From Planctomycetota bacterium (GTDB taxonomy: Bacteria > Planctomycetota > Phycisphaerae > WQYP01): a stretch of 14,220 nt of DNA. Of the stretch, positions 7,021 through 14,220 are shown in pieces. The stretch is from the NCBI GenBank assembly GCA_021785155.1, contig JAJYGE010000496.1, positions 1 to 14,220 on the forward strand, in the 5' to 3' direction. The notes beneath the pieces are model-generated. The model was not told the origin of the DNA. It saw only the letters and a program-made list of their open reading frames with translations, and ran no database searches. A program made the translations under genes and the position numbers. Every line of letters starts with the position of its first letter. The stretch's first letter is position 1.

Positions 7021-9525
7021 ATGAATGAATTGCCGTTGGCAGCCATGAATTTCTCCGATCCGGTGATGCTGCTGGGCCTGCTGGCCGCGGGTATCCCGGT
7101 GGCGCTGCATCTTTTGAATCGGGTACGATCGCCGATTGTGCGGTTTCCCACACTGCGCTTTCTCCGCGTTACCGCGCAGAAAACTTCCCGTAAACGGCAG
7201 GTGCGGCAGTTTCTGCTGCTGCTGTTGCGTATGGCGGTATTCGCTCTGATCGCCATGGCTGTCGCCGGGCCGCTGGTGCATGGCGGATCACCGTTTGCCG
7301 CTTATGGCATGCTGCTTTTGCTGCTGGGTGGCATTGCGGTGCTGGCATTGATGGCGGTTGTGTTAAGTAATGCGCTGGATCAGTCCCGGCAAGCCGCAGC
7401 GCCGGGAGTCCCGGGATCCTTTCCAACAGCATCTTCCACCCCACCGCCACCGCGACGTGCCGGAATTCTCTGGCCATTGGTGCTGATGCTTTTGGGCCTT
7501 GTCGCCACCGCCACTGCTATATTTGGTCTGGGGACCGATAGTCTGTTTCCGAATGTCGGTACATTTTCCAATGGTGAATCCACGGCTTGCGTGATTATCC
7601 TGGATAATTCGCAATCCATGCTTATTCATGACGGTACACATACCCGTCTGCAAACCGCCATCGCCCTGACACGTAATATTTTGGGGCAAAGCCTCATGCC
7701 CATTCGCATGGCGGTGCTGTTGACCAACCCGGGTAACAACCCCGTGCCGGATCACCTTGGCGCTGATCGTGTGGCCCAGATATCCCGGCTCAGTGAAATA
7801 AAAAGTGTCGGCCGGGCTTTGCCGATGGAGCAACTGATCACCAAAGCCGTGCGTATGCTGAAGAACTCCGTGCGCCCCAACCGAATGTTGATTATTATTT
7901 CGGATTTTGCCGGCCCTGCGGCTTCGGATACAGGAATGTTTTCGGCACTCAAAAGCGTATCGGGCATTCAACTGGTGCTCATGCCGCAGGCCATTGGTAC
8001 GCCAGATGATGTGGCCATCGCGCATTGGGGCATTCGCCACGGAGCCGCGGTGGTGGGAGCAACGGTGCGCTTTCGCGCAACGGTCATAAATAATGGTGCC
8101 ACCGCGGTAGCACCGCGATTTGGCCTGAATATTGACGGACAGAAAGCCGCCCATGCGCAAGCCCGCGCCACACTTGGTCCGGCCGGCACCGCATCAAGCC
8201 GCGCGGAGGTCCGAATGGCGTATCAGCTTACAGCGCCGGGCCTGCACCGCTTCACACTGACGGAACTAGACAGCAGTCATACCATGCCATGGGGTGATCA
8301 CCGCCGCCTGTTTTTGAAGGTAAAAAGAAAAATCCGAGTTTTGGTTGTCGGTAATCAGCCGGGGCTGACCGGGTCATCGAGCGCTTTTTATGTTGATGCG
8401 GCGCTGGCGCCTTTTTCCGTATCCGGGCCCCCGGGCGGCAAGCAGCCGCTGTGGAGTATTCAACCCGCCTACCGACCCTATACCCGCCTGGCGGCAACGC
8501 GTCTTTCCCGCTACGCGGCGGTGTTTGTATGTGATGTCCCACAATTTACCATGGCGGCGGCGCGGAAATTACATCGCTTTGTCATGGAGGGCGGACGGCT
8601 CTGCTGGCTTCTCGGCCCGGCGGTGGATTCGCAGAATTACAACACCGTGGCGGCCGGGACGTTGCAGTTGTTACCGGGAGAAATTTCCGGTCCGATCACC
8701 AGCACGACGGGAGCGGCGGTGAATTGGGTGGATGTAAAGAGTCATATTTTTGCGGGGTTGTTTCACAATCAGGGACCGTTCGAGCATATCGTCGTGGTGG
8801 GACGGTGGAATTTACCGGGCAATTCGCCGGTGATCGGAAAAGTATTATCACGTCTGCATGATGATGCCCTGTTTCTGGTGCAACATTCACTGGGACATGG
8901 ACGGGTGTATACATTTTTATCCGCCCCCGGCGGAGGCTGGACCAACATGGCCGCGACCAGCGCGTTTTTGCCGATGATGGTGCGTATCGCATTGGGCAAT
9001 GCCGCGGCCAGCGCCGGCACCACATCCTATACACCGGGCCGGGCCGTTCATATTCACCTGCCTGTTCATGATCCCGGTTTGTCCATTAATGTAACCGCTC
9101 CGGGATCGCACACGGCGGTGAATGTGGCATCGTCGCGTACATCGGACGGACGCCTGGTCTGGCGATTCGATGCGGCCCAGCGGACGGGCGTTTATACCTG
9201 GCAAAGTTTTAACGGAAAATATTCCGGTGAATTTGTCGTTAATGTCCCATCGGACGAGGCCGACCTTCACCCCACCAGCGCCGCGGTGCTGGCGAAAGAA
9301 GCCCCCAAAAAACAGGTTGTTTTTATTGCCTCAACCGCCGGTGAATTGATGAAAGAGCTGGCCAAATCCAGCCAGGGAAGTTCGCTGATGCCGGGTGTTC
9401 TGGCGCTGGTGATGATTTTGGGCATTATTGAGGCCCTGCTGGCGAATCGCTATCAACCTGGTACCACCACCCCCGACCAACAGCATTGGCAGAGCGAAGC
9501 AACCGCAGAGCGCTCCGCGGCGTAA
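7021..9525 (+). CDS. BatA-like membrane protein with a VWA domain and a GATase-like extracytoplasmic domain
   Basis: An 834-residue membrane protein. I chose the ATG at 7021 because AAGGG lies 6 nt before it. A TTG at 7015 and an ATG at 7045 ('MNFSDPVMLLG', the usual family start) are alternatives. Domains in order: an aerotolerance-regulator (BatA) N-terminal unit at about 9-85 with 'LLGLLAAGIPVALHLLNR', the 'RFPTLRFLR' box and a second span; two further membrane spans (about 97-116 and 149-169) around a Pro-rich linker; a VWA-like domain with metal-site DNSQS (195-199) and 'LIIISDFAG' (290-298); a beta-sandwich linker near 335-435; a class-I glutamine-amidotransferase-like fold at about 438-660 ('IRVLVVGNQPG', 'AAVFVCDVP', 'GRLCWLLGPAVD'); further beta strands; and a last span at about 790-808. 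No catalytic Cys-His-Glu triad is evident. It probably forms an envelope complex with the DUF58 protein upstream. Confidence 0.88.
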   Translation: MNELPLAAMNFSDPVMLLGLLAAGIPVALHLLNRVRSPIVRFPTLRFLRVTAQKTSRKRQVRQFLLLLLRMAVFALIAMAVAGPLVHGGSPFAAYGMLLLLLGGIAVLALMAVVLSNALDQSRQAAAPGVPGSFPTASSTPPPPRRAGILWPLVLMLLGLVATATAIFGLGTDSLFPNVGTFSNGESTACVIILDNSQSMLIHDGTHTRLQTAIALTRNILGQSLMPIRMAVLLTNPGNNPVPDHLGADRVAQISRLSEIKSVGRALPMEQLITKAVRMLKNSVRPNRMLIIISDFAGPAASDTGMFSALKSVSGIQLVLMPQAIGTPDDVAIAHWGIRHGAAVVGATVRFRATVINNGATAVAPRFGLNIDGQKAAHAQARATLGPAGTASSRAEVRMAYQLTAPGLHRFTLTELDSSHTMPWGDHRRLFLKVKRKIRVLVVGNQPGLTGSSSAFYVDAALAPFSVSGPPGGKQPLWSIQPAYRPYTRLAATRLSRYAAVFVCDVPQFTMAAARKLHRFVMEGGRLCWLLGPAVDSQNYNTVAAGTLQLLPGEISGPITSTTGAAVNWVDVKSHIFAGLFHNQGPFEHIVVVGRWNLPGNSPVIGKVLSRLHDDALFLVQHSLGHGRVYTFLSAPGGGWTNMAATSAFLPMMVRIALGNAAASAGTTSYTPGRAVHIHLPVHDPGLSINVTAPGSHTAVNVASSRTSDGRLVWRFDAAQRTGVYTWQSFNGKYSGEFVVNVPSDEADLHPTSAAVLAKEAPKKQVVFIASTAGELMKELAKSSQGSSLMPGVLALVMILGIIEALLANRYQPGTTTPDQQHWQSEATAERSAA

Positions 9526-10000
9526 TGGGTTATGGCTGTCGACCGATAGGCGCTGCGGTCGAATCGTCCATTCCACGGAATATACCACCACCGGCAAGCC
9601 GACGGCCATGTGAAATAGAGCGTTCCGTGTTCCACGTATCGAGATCGCGGCGTATCGGAATTGGGGAAGTTATTCAGGCCTGGTTCCATCGGCATCGCGA
9701 CAAAAGAAGTTGACCCAGTATGGCCCACGCATTTTGACCGCCAGCCAGCCGCTTGCAAGGCGCATATCCGTCCCGACGAGGAGCGTGTTGATTTAATCAA
9801 AAATCTTCCTTGCAACTGGCCGTGGCGCTCTAAAAATGGGGGTGGAGTCGCACAAAACAGGGTTAAATCGACAGGCCCCGAGTCGGGATAATCAGCAAGC
9901 AACGTCCCGATCACAATCGAGGGCAAAAGAACCAGCCGGAAGGCTCAAGTTATTTTGCCGCGCTGCCTCAATACGCCGTGATGACCGTGCGAAGTCGCTT
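9526..10000. other. 475-bp convergent spacer, possible decayed coding fragment
   Basis: This lies between the stop of the BatA-like gene and the stop of the glucan phosphorylase. I see no intact gene. A GC-rich inverted repeat sits at 9539-9562, and TTGATTTAATCAA, a symmetrical AT-rich element, at 9788-9800. Read on the minus strand, one frame from 9792 to 9673 gives about 40 residues with coding-like composition (including 'GPYWVNFFCRDADG'). It then meets a TAA at 9672-9670 and continues in the same frame with further protein-like sequence towards 9530. The piece has no good start and no Shine-Dalgarno site. It could be a gene remnant or chance. Confidence 0.4.
9539..9562 (+). terminator. 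Candidate hairpin after the BatA-like gene, weak terminator
   Basis: TCGACCG (9539-9545) and CGGTCGA (9556-9562) are perfect 7-bp arms around a 10-nt loop, starting 14 nt after the stop codon at 9525. No run of T follows, so it is not a standard intrinsic terminator. It could pause polymerase or protect the 3' end of the messenger RNA. Confidence 0.25.
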
Positions 10001-12553
10001 TTACCCCCAGCGCACCAGGCCAGGTTCAAAGCGCAATGCAATATTGGGATGATTGGGCAACACGCGAACCGCATAGCCCTGCTGGCCGCAGGCACCGGCG
10101 CTGATGGCACCGACATACTGAAATACACCGGGTTCCACAGTTGTGCCCAGGGCCATTTCATGCACGCGGGCATTTTGGATATTGCCGAACGCATCCAGCG
10201 AACCGAAGTAAAGCTCCACGCGCACGTTATCGGCGGACAAGCTTCCCAATTCAATGGTGGCGAAGACTTTGACACTCTCGCCGGCCCGGACGGTGCCGAC
10301 ACCGGGGGATTCCACATTCCGCACCTTCACAAGATCCCAATACTGTGCGACCCGCTGTTTCCATTGCGCCAGTGCCGCGGCCCCGGCACCGTGGCCTTCC
10401 ATGAGCTTCATAAACAGATCATGCGCGGGCAGATAAAACATTTCCGAATAATTCTGCACCATGCGGTTGGTGTTGTAGACGGGGCAAATGGTGCGGATGG
10501 AATTTTTCATCCGCTTAATCCAGTTCCGCGGCAATCCATCCAGACTCCGGTCATAGTACAACGGTATAACCACGCGCTCCAGGAGGTCAAAGAGTTTCCG
10601 GCTTTCCATTTCATCCTGATACTCATCGTCGTTGTAATCTTCACCGGCACCAATGGCAAAGCCGTTATCCTCGGCATAGGCTTCACACCACCAGCCATCA
10701 AGAATACTGAGATTCAAAGCACCGTTGATGGCGGCTTTCATGCCGCTGGTTCCGGAAGCCTCCATGGGCCGACGCGGCGTATTAAGCCATACATCAACGC
10801 CCTGGGTAAGATACCGCGCGACATCAATGTCATAATCTTCGAGAAATACCATGCGCGGGCGCACATCTTCGCGCCGGCAGAAGTGAATTATTTCCTGAAT
10901 GAAGCGTTTTCCGCCATCATCACGCGGGTGGGCTTTACCGGCAAAAACAAACTGCACGGGCTGATTGGTATCCTTGATCATTTTGATCAGCCGCTCTGAA
11001 TTACGGAACAGCAATGTGGCCCGCTTATACGTGGCGAAGCGACGGGCAAATCCGATAATCAGTGATTTGGAATCCAAAATTTCATCCACGCGCTGAACAT
11101 CGAGTGCCGATTGGCCGCGTCGCATCAATTGCTGCCGCAGACGTTGGCGCACAAAAAGAATAAGACGTTCCTTGCGGCGTTCATGAATTCGCCACAATTC
11201 CACGTCCGGAATTTTATCAGTCCGCCCCCAGATGCTGTGATCGGCGGGACGATCGGTCCAGTTGGCCCCCAGATATTCCTGGTATAAGCGTGCGAAGCCT
11301 TCACCAAGCCATGATTGGGTATGAACACCATTGGTAATATGCGCAATGGGCACTTCGGGGGCTGGAATCTCCGGCCAGATGCGCTGCCACATGCGGCGCG
11401 ATACCTGACCATGGAGTTCACTGACACCATTGGCGTGCCACGCCATTCGCAACGCCAGCACGGTAACGCCGAAGAACTCATTATTATCAAGAGGATTCAC
11501 GCGTCCCATGGCCATGAGTTCATCAACGCTGATTCCGAGTTTAGGGCAATAATTCTTGAAATATTTTTCGATCAGATCGCGGTGAAATGCGTCGTTGCCC
11601 GCCGGTACGGGAGTATGGGTGGTAAAGACATTGCTGGCGGCAACCATTTCCCGGGCTTCCGCAAAGGTAAGCTTTTCCTGTTCCATGAGCACCCGGCAGC
11701 GCTCCAGCGCCAGGAAGGCTGAATGCCCCTCGTTCATGTGGCAAACCGTGGGCGTAATGCCCGCGGCCCCCAGTGCCCGCAGTCCACCGATGCCCAGCAT
11801 TATTTCCTGCCGGATGCGCATTTCATGATCACCGCCATAAAGCCGGGCCGTGATGTCCCGATCGTGCGGGCGGTTGATTTCGAGATTGCAGTCCATGAGA
11901 TACAGCGTGACGCGGCCCACCTGTACCCGCCAGACCGCCGCGCGAACAGTGCCATCGGGATAATCCACGGAGATGATCGCCTGCTGACCGTCGCTATTTT
12001 TTACCTGCGCGAGGCTCATGGAGAAAAAATCATTTTCCGGATTTAATTCCTGCTGCCAGCCGTCAGAATTGAGATACTGATGGAAATATCCCTCCCGATA
12101 CAGCAGGCCCACCGCCACCAGCGGAATACCCAGATCGCTGGCACTTTTGAGGTGATCGCCGGACAGCACACCCAGACCGCCGGAATAAATGGGCAGCGAT
12201 TCATGCAGGCCGAACTCCGCGGAGAAATACGCAATGACCGGCTTGCGCTCCGGATACCGCTGTCTAAACCAGGTGCTCTGCTGCATGTAGGATTTCAGAT
12301 CGGAGGTAATGCGGTTGAGATGGGCCAGAAATCCTTCATCTTCCGAAGCGGCGTGCAATTTATCCTGCCCGATAAGATTCAGCAGCCGCACCGGATTATG
12401 GCCGGTGGCTTCCCATAAATCCGGATCCAGACGATTGAATAAACTTGCCGCTTCATAATTCCAAAGCGACCAGAGGTTATAAGCCAACTCGTGCAATGCC
12501 GCGAGTTTTTCCGGCATCGCCGGCACCACCACAAACTTGTGAATTGTAGACAT
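10001..12553 (-). CDS. glgP: Alpha-glucan (glycogen/maltodextrin) phosphorylase, short-chain family
   Basis: This enzyme uses phosphate to release glucose-1-phosphate from the non-reducing ends of alpha-1,4-glucans. The 850 residues fit the bacterial/archaeal subfamily that begins with a DUF3417 region (about 1-110: 'LAYNLWSLWNYEA', 'LDPDLWEATGHNPVRLL'). The GT35 phosphorylase body follows: 'YFSAEFGLHESLPIYSGGLG' (109-128), GDH (132-134), 'HMNEGHSAF' (272-280), 'HTPVPAGND' (313-321), 'HITNGVHTQSW' (405-415), 'RRFATYKRA' (504-512) and the PLP site 'EASGTSGMKAAING' (598-611) with Lys606 as the expected Schiff-base residue. Residues about 740-850 look like an extra beta-sandwich. The ATG at 12553 has a good AAGGAG 8 nt upstream. 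It is divergent from a sugar-type ABC ATPase across 380 bp, which fits a role in glycogen or maltodextrin use. Confidence 0.95.
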   Translation of the reverse strand: MSTIHKFVVVPAMPEKLAALHELAYNLWSLWNYEAASLFNRLDPDLWEATGHNPVRLLNLIGQDKLHAASEDEGFLAHLNRITSDLKSYMQQSTWFRQRYPERKPVIAYFSAEFGLHESLPIYSGGLGVLSGDHLKSASDLGIPLVAVGLLYREGYFHQYLNSDGWQQELNPENDFFSMSLAQVKNSDGQQAIISVDYPDGTVRAAVWRVQVGRVTLYLMDCNLEINRPHDRDITARLYGGDHEMRIRQEIMLGIGGLRALGAAGITPTVCHMNEGHSAFLALERCRVLMEQEKLTFAEAREMVAASNVFTTHTPVPAGNDAFHRDLIEKYFKNYCPKLGISVDELMAMGRVNPLDNNEFFGVTVLALRMAWHANGVSELHGQVSRRMWQRIWPEIPAPEVPIAHITNGVHTQSWLGEGFARLYQEYLGANWTDRPADHSIWGRTDKIPDVELWRIHERRKERLILFVRQRLRQQLMRRGQSALDVQRVDEILDSKSLIIGFARRFATYKRATLLFRNSERLIKMIKDTNQPVQFVFAGKAHPRDDGGKRFIQEIIHFCRREDVRPRMVFLEDYDIDVARYLTQGVDVWLNTPRRPMEASGTSGMKAAINGALNLSILDGWWCEAYAEDNGFAIGAGEDYNDDEYQDEMESRKLFDLLERVVIPLYYDRSLDGLPRNWIKRMKNSIRTICPVYNTNRMVQNYSEMFYLPAHDLFMKLMEGHGAGAAALAQWKQRVAQYWDLVKVRNVESPGVGTVRAGESVKVFATIELGSLSADNVRVELYFGSLDAFGNIQNARVHEMALGTTVEPGVFQYVGAISAGACGQQGYAVRVLPNHPNIALRFEPGLVRWG

Positions 12554-12812
12554 TCCAGATGCTCCTTCGGCGTAAGGTTACAACCCATTCCATAACGACT
12601 ACCTCCGCCGTTTTCGATTCGGCCATACACAGCCAAATCTGTCCGTCCGGGTGCATTATAATAAAGATTTGTCCCGCCGTCGCCTGAGAACCCGTCCGGC
12701 TTCCGGGCCGTCACTCGGGGCGGTTTCCGGGAAGAATTTTTTCTTCGGTCCGAATATGCGGATATGGCAGCGATTATGAAACCCATAAAATTCTCGGAAA
12801 TTGTTGGGACCG

Positions 12813-12841
12813 TTGAACTTTCAGCCGATTTTACCGATGAT
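12813..12841 (+). promoter_or_regulatory. Candidate promoter for the ABC ATPase gene
   Basis: TTGAAC (12813-12818, 4 of 6 -35 matches) and GATGAT (12836-12841, 4 of 6 -10 matches) are separated by 17 bp. Transcription would begin near 12848 and give a leader of about 86 nt that contains the two hairpins at 12868-12910. The -10 box is poor, so this is tentative. Confidence 0.25.
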
Positions 12842-12867
12842 ACAGGCGCTGATGGTTTTGAATGCCC

Positions 12868-12910
12868 GTGCGGAACCGCACACCGTGGGCCGTTGCGCCC
12901 GGTGTCGGGC
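12868..12910 (+). promoter_or_regulatory. Two tandem hairpins in the leader of the ABC ATPase gene
   Basis: GTGCGG (12868-12873) and CCGCAC (12876-12881) are perfect 6-bp arms two bases apart. GCCCG (12897-12901) and CGGGC (12906-12910) form a 5-bp stem with a GTGT loop. The second stem ends six bases before the GGAGGAG ribosome-binding site (12915-12921), so it could affect ribosome access. No known riboswitch was recognised. Confidence 0.3.
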
Positions 12911-12933
12911 TGCGGGAGGAGCACCTTCATAAA

Positions 12934-14076
12934 ATGGCTACCGTCGAACTTAAAGCGGTTTCCAAAATCTATCCCGGAGGCGTGCGGGCGGTTGACAGCA
13001 TTGACCTGACCATTAAGGATCGGGAGTTTGTCGTACTGGTCGGACCGTCCGGCTGCGGGAAGACGACCACGTTACGCATGGTGGCGGGACTGGAGGAAAT
13101 TTCCGAGGGAACTTTGAGCATTGATGGAAGGATTGTCAACAATGTCGCCCCCAAAGATCGCGACATTGCCATGGTTTTCCAGAACTATGCGCTATATCCG
13201 CACATGAGTGTATATAAAAACATGGCCTTTTCATTACACCTGCGCCGGCGTGAATTGCGCCTGACCAAAGAGCTTATTGACCAGCGCGTGCGCGAGGCTG
13301 CGGCTATTTTGGGTCTTACCGATTATCTTCAACGCAAACCCAAGGCACTTTCCGGCGGGCAGCGCCAGCGCGTGGCGGTGGGCCGGGCCATTGTCCGCAA
13401 TCCCAAAGCCTTTCTCTTTGACGAACCGCTGTCCAATCTGGATGCGAAACTGCGGGTGGAGACCCGCTCTGAAATAAAAAAATTGCACCTGCGGCTGCAA
13501 ACCACCACGATCTACGTTACGCATGATCAGGAAGAGGCCATGACCCTTGGTGATCGTATTGTGGTCATGAAGGACGGACTGATTCAACAGTGCGCCCCGC
13601 CGCTGGAGGTATATGAAAGACCGGTGAATCGGTTCGTTGCATCTTTTGTCGGCACACCGCCGATGAATTTTTTTACGGGGAATCTTCAAAATGGTCGGGA
13701 TTTTGTTCTGGGCCACCAAACCGTCCGTCTGCCGGAAAAAATGCTGGAAAAACTTGCAACACGGCCCGACGGTCCGCTGATTCTTGGCGTTCGTCCGGAG
13801 TCCCTGTCACTTTGTCAGGAAGGCCAATTCAACGGAGAACACAACGGCATTCGCGGGACGATCAGCGTCATTGAGCCGCTGGGTGATAAAGTCGATGTTT
13901 ACTTTACACTTCCAAATCAGCCGCAGATGGTTTGCCGCACCGATGCCCAGCATCTCACGGAGATTCGTCCGCAATCATCAGCGACGTTTTTTATCGCCAT
14001 GACGAAATGCCATATATTTGAGGCGGATATCGGCGGCCGAAATCTTTCTCTTTCCCGAGGTGAAGCCCAATGTTAG
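12934..14076 (+). CDS. UgpC/MsmX/MalK-type ABC transporter ATPase
   Basis: A 380-residue cytoplasmic ATPase of the kind that powers carbohydrate and related importers. I chose the start at 12934 ('MATVELKAVSKIYPGG') because it begins at the family-typical N-terminus and GGAGGAG lies 12 nt upstream. A longer start at 12862 lacks a Shine-Dalgarno site. All nucleotide-binding motifs are intact: Walker A GPSGCGKTT (37-45), Q-loop Gln83 in 'VFQNYALYPHMSV', signature LSGGQ (139-143), Walker B AFLFDEP (159-165), D-loop SNLD (167-170) and the switch His197 in 'VTHDQEEA'. Residues about 240-375 form the OB/TOBE regulatory part seen in MalK and UgpC ('GVRPE', 'VIEPLGDKVDVYF'). No permease or binding-protein gene is visible, so it may serve permeases elsewhere, as MsmX does. 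The substrate cannot be read from the sequence. Its stop overlaps the next start. Confidence 0.92.
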   Translation: MATVELKAVSKIYPGGVRAVDSIDLTIKDREFVVLVGPSGCGKTTTLRMVAGLEEISEGTLSIDGRIVNNVAPKDRDIAMVFQNYALYPHMSVYKNMAFSLHLRRRELRLTKELIDQRVREAAAILGLTDYLQRKPKALSGGQRQRVAVGRAIVRNPKAFLFDEPLSNLDAKLRVETRSEIKKLHLRLQTTTIYVTHDQEEAMTLGDRIVVMKDGLIQQCAPPLEVYERPVNRFVASFVGTPPMNFFTGNLQNGRDFVLGHQTVRLPEKMLEKLATRPDGPLILGVRPESLSLCQEGQFNGEHNGIRGTISVIEPLGDKVDVYFTLPNQPQMVCRTDAQHLTEIRPQSSATFFIAMTKCHIFEADIGGRNLSLSRGEAQC

Positions 14077-14220
14077 AGCCCTGTTCCCTCCGTCATTACG
14101 GGTCGATTGGCCTAAAATCAGTCACAACGCCAGGCCCGGGTGTTCATGGGGTGTGGCAATACATCCAAACCAGCGTACCGGTACACCCCACACCGTTTAG
14201 CCGCGTGTGCTTGCACCGCG
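14070..14220 (+). CDS. Start of an unidentified gene coupled to the ABC ATPase gene (partial)
   Basis: An open frame begins with ATG at 14070 and runs 50 codons to the window edge without a stop. The start overlaps the ATPase stop as ATGTTAG, and GAGGTG (14057-14062) lies 7 nt before it. That is the best ribosome-binding site and spacing in this part of the window, so translational coupling is likely. The visible N-terminus begins 'MLEPCSLRHYGSIGLKS' and later has 'GVHGVWQYIQ'. It has no signal peptide or membrane span and contains two Cys and several His. I do not recognise the family. The coupling suggests a function linked to the ATPase or its transporter, but that is an inference. Confidence 0.62.
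   Translation, partial: MLEPCSLRHYGSIGLKSVTTPGPGVHGVWQYIQTSVPVHPTPFSRVCLHR

Larger units (their letters stand above)
12554..12933. promoter_or_regulatory. 380-bp divergent regulatory region between glgP and the ABC ATPase gene
   Basis: This region must carry the promoters of both flanking genes. An AT-rich island at 12655-12664 contains TATAAT on the plus strand (12657-12662) and on the minus strand (12660-12655), but neither has a good -35 box at the right distance. An inverted repeat, GAAGAA (12731-12736) and TTCTTC (12741-12746), surrounds four T. Downstream are a plus-strand promoter candidate and two hairpins, listed separately. A small frame from 12764 runs into the ATPase gene, but I do not call it. 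Confidence 0.5.

Noticed and set aside
7363..8160. A 265-codon minus-strand open frame opposite the BatA-like gene.
   Set aside because: It is a shadow of a well-supported gene. The translation is rich in Arg, His and Cys and shows no family features.
9788..9800. TTGATTTAATCAA as an FNR-type operator.
   Set aside because: FNR sites have TTGAT and ATCAA four bases apart. Here the gap is three, and the site lies between two gene ends, not at a promoter.
9453..9926. A 157-codon minus-strand open frame across the convergent spacer.
   Set aside because: It overlaps the BatA-like 3' end and has no ribosome-binding site. A different minus frame (9792-9673) looks more like real coding sequence, so I treat the spacer as a possible remnant.
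9836..10999. A 387-codon plus-strand open frame opposite the end of the glucan phosphorylase.
   Set aside because: The phosphorylase on the other strand has every family motif. This frame gives low-complexity-like sequence with no domain and no ribosome-binding site.
12764..13009. An 81-codon plus-strand open frame ahead of the ABC ATPase gene.
   Set aside because: It overlaps the first 76 bp of the ATPase gene in another frame, has no Shine-Dalgarno site and no recognised domain. A short leader peptide is possible but unsupported.

Overview
The window holds eight complete protein genes and the start of a ninth. I see no tRNA, rRNA, CRISPR array, insertion sequence or phage gene. Base composition is even and moderately GC-rich. 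Several features suggest a planctomycete, perhaps the Phycisphaerae: weak or absent Shine-Dalgarno sites on some genes, a DUF58 protein followed by a BatA-like protein with a second large exported domain, a CdsA whose signature reads PGFGG with DMLD, and a very long Trp/Tyr-rich exported repeat protein of no obvious named family. This placement is an inference from gene style, not from a marker gene.

Layout. Bases 1-238 are the left edge, with nothing I can call firmly. Positions 239-3427 (minus) encode a 1062-residue exported helical-repeat protein, with a good promoter candidate just upstream. A 167-bp divergent spacer separates it from cdsA (3595-4512, plus), the CDP-diacylglycerol synthase. 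After 148 bp comes a tight plus-strand run with gaps of 21, 16 and 28 nt: an exported PDZ protein (4661-5434), rsmD (5456-6049), a DUF58 protein (6066-6992) and a BatA-like VWA membrane protein (7021-9525). This is probably one transcription unit. Positions 9526-10000 are a 475-bp convergent spacer that may contain a decayed coding fragment. On the minus strand, 10001-12553 encodes a short-chain-family alpha-glucan phosphorylase. A 380-bp divergent regulatory region follows, then a UgpC/MsmX-type ABC ATPase (12934-14076, plus). Its stop codon overlaps the start of a partial gene (14070 to the window end).

How they fit. CdsA makes CDP-diacylglycerol for phospholipid synthesis. RsmD methylates 16S rRNA. 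The DUF58/BatA pair belongs to the MoxR-associated envelope systems, but no MoxR ATPase lies in the window. The phosphorylase and the divergent sugar-type ABC ATPase suggest a glucan or sugar link: the phosphorylase releases glucose-1-phosphate from glycogen or maltodextrin, and the ATPase probably powers sugar permeases encoded elsewhere.

No obviously new defence or mobile system was found. The points most worth following are the unassigned 1062-residue protein, the uncharacterised gene coupled to the ABC ATPase at the right edge, and the possible remnant at 9526-9810.
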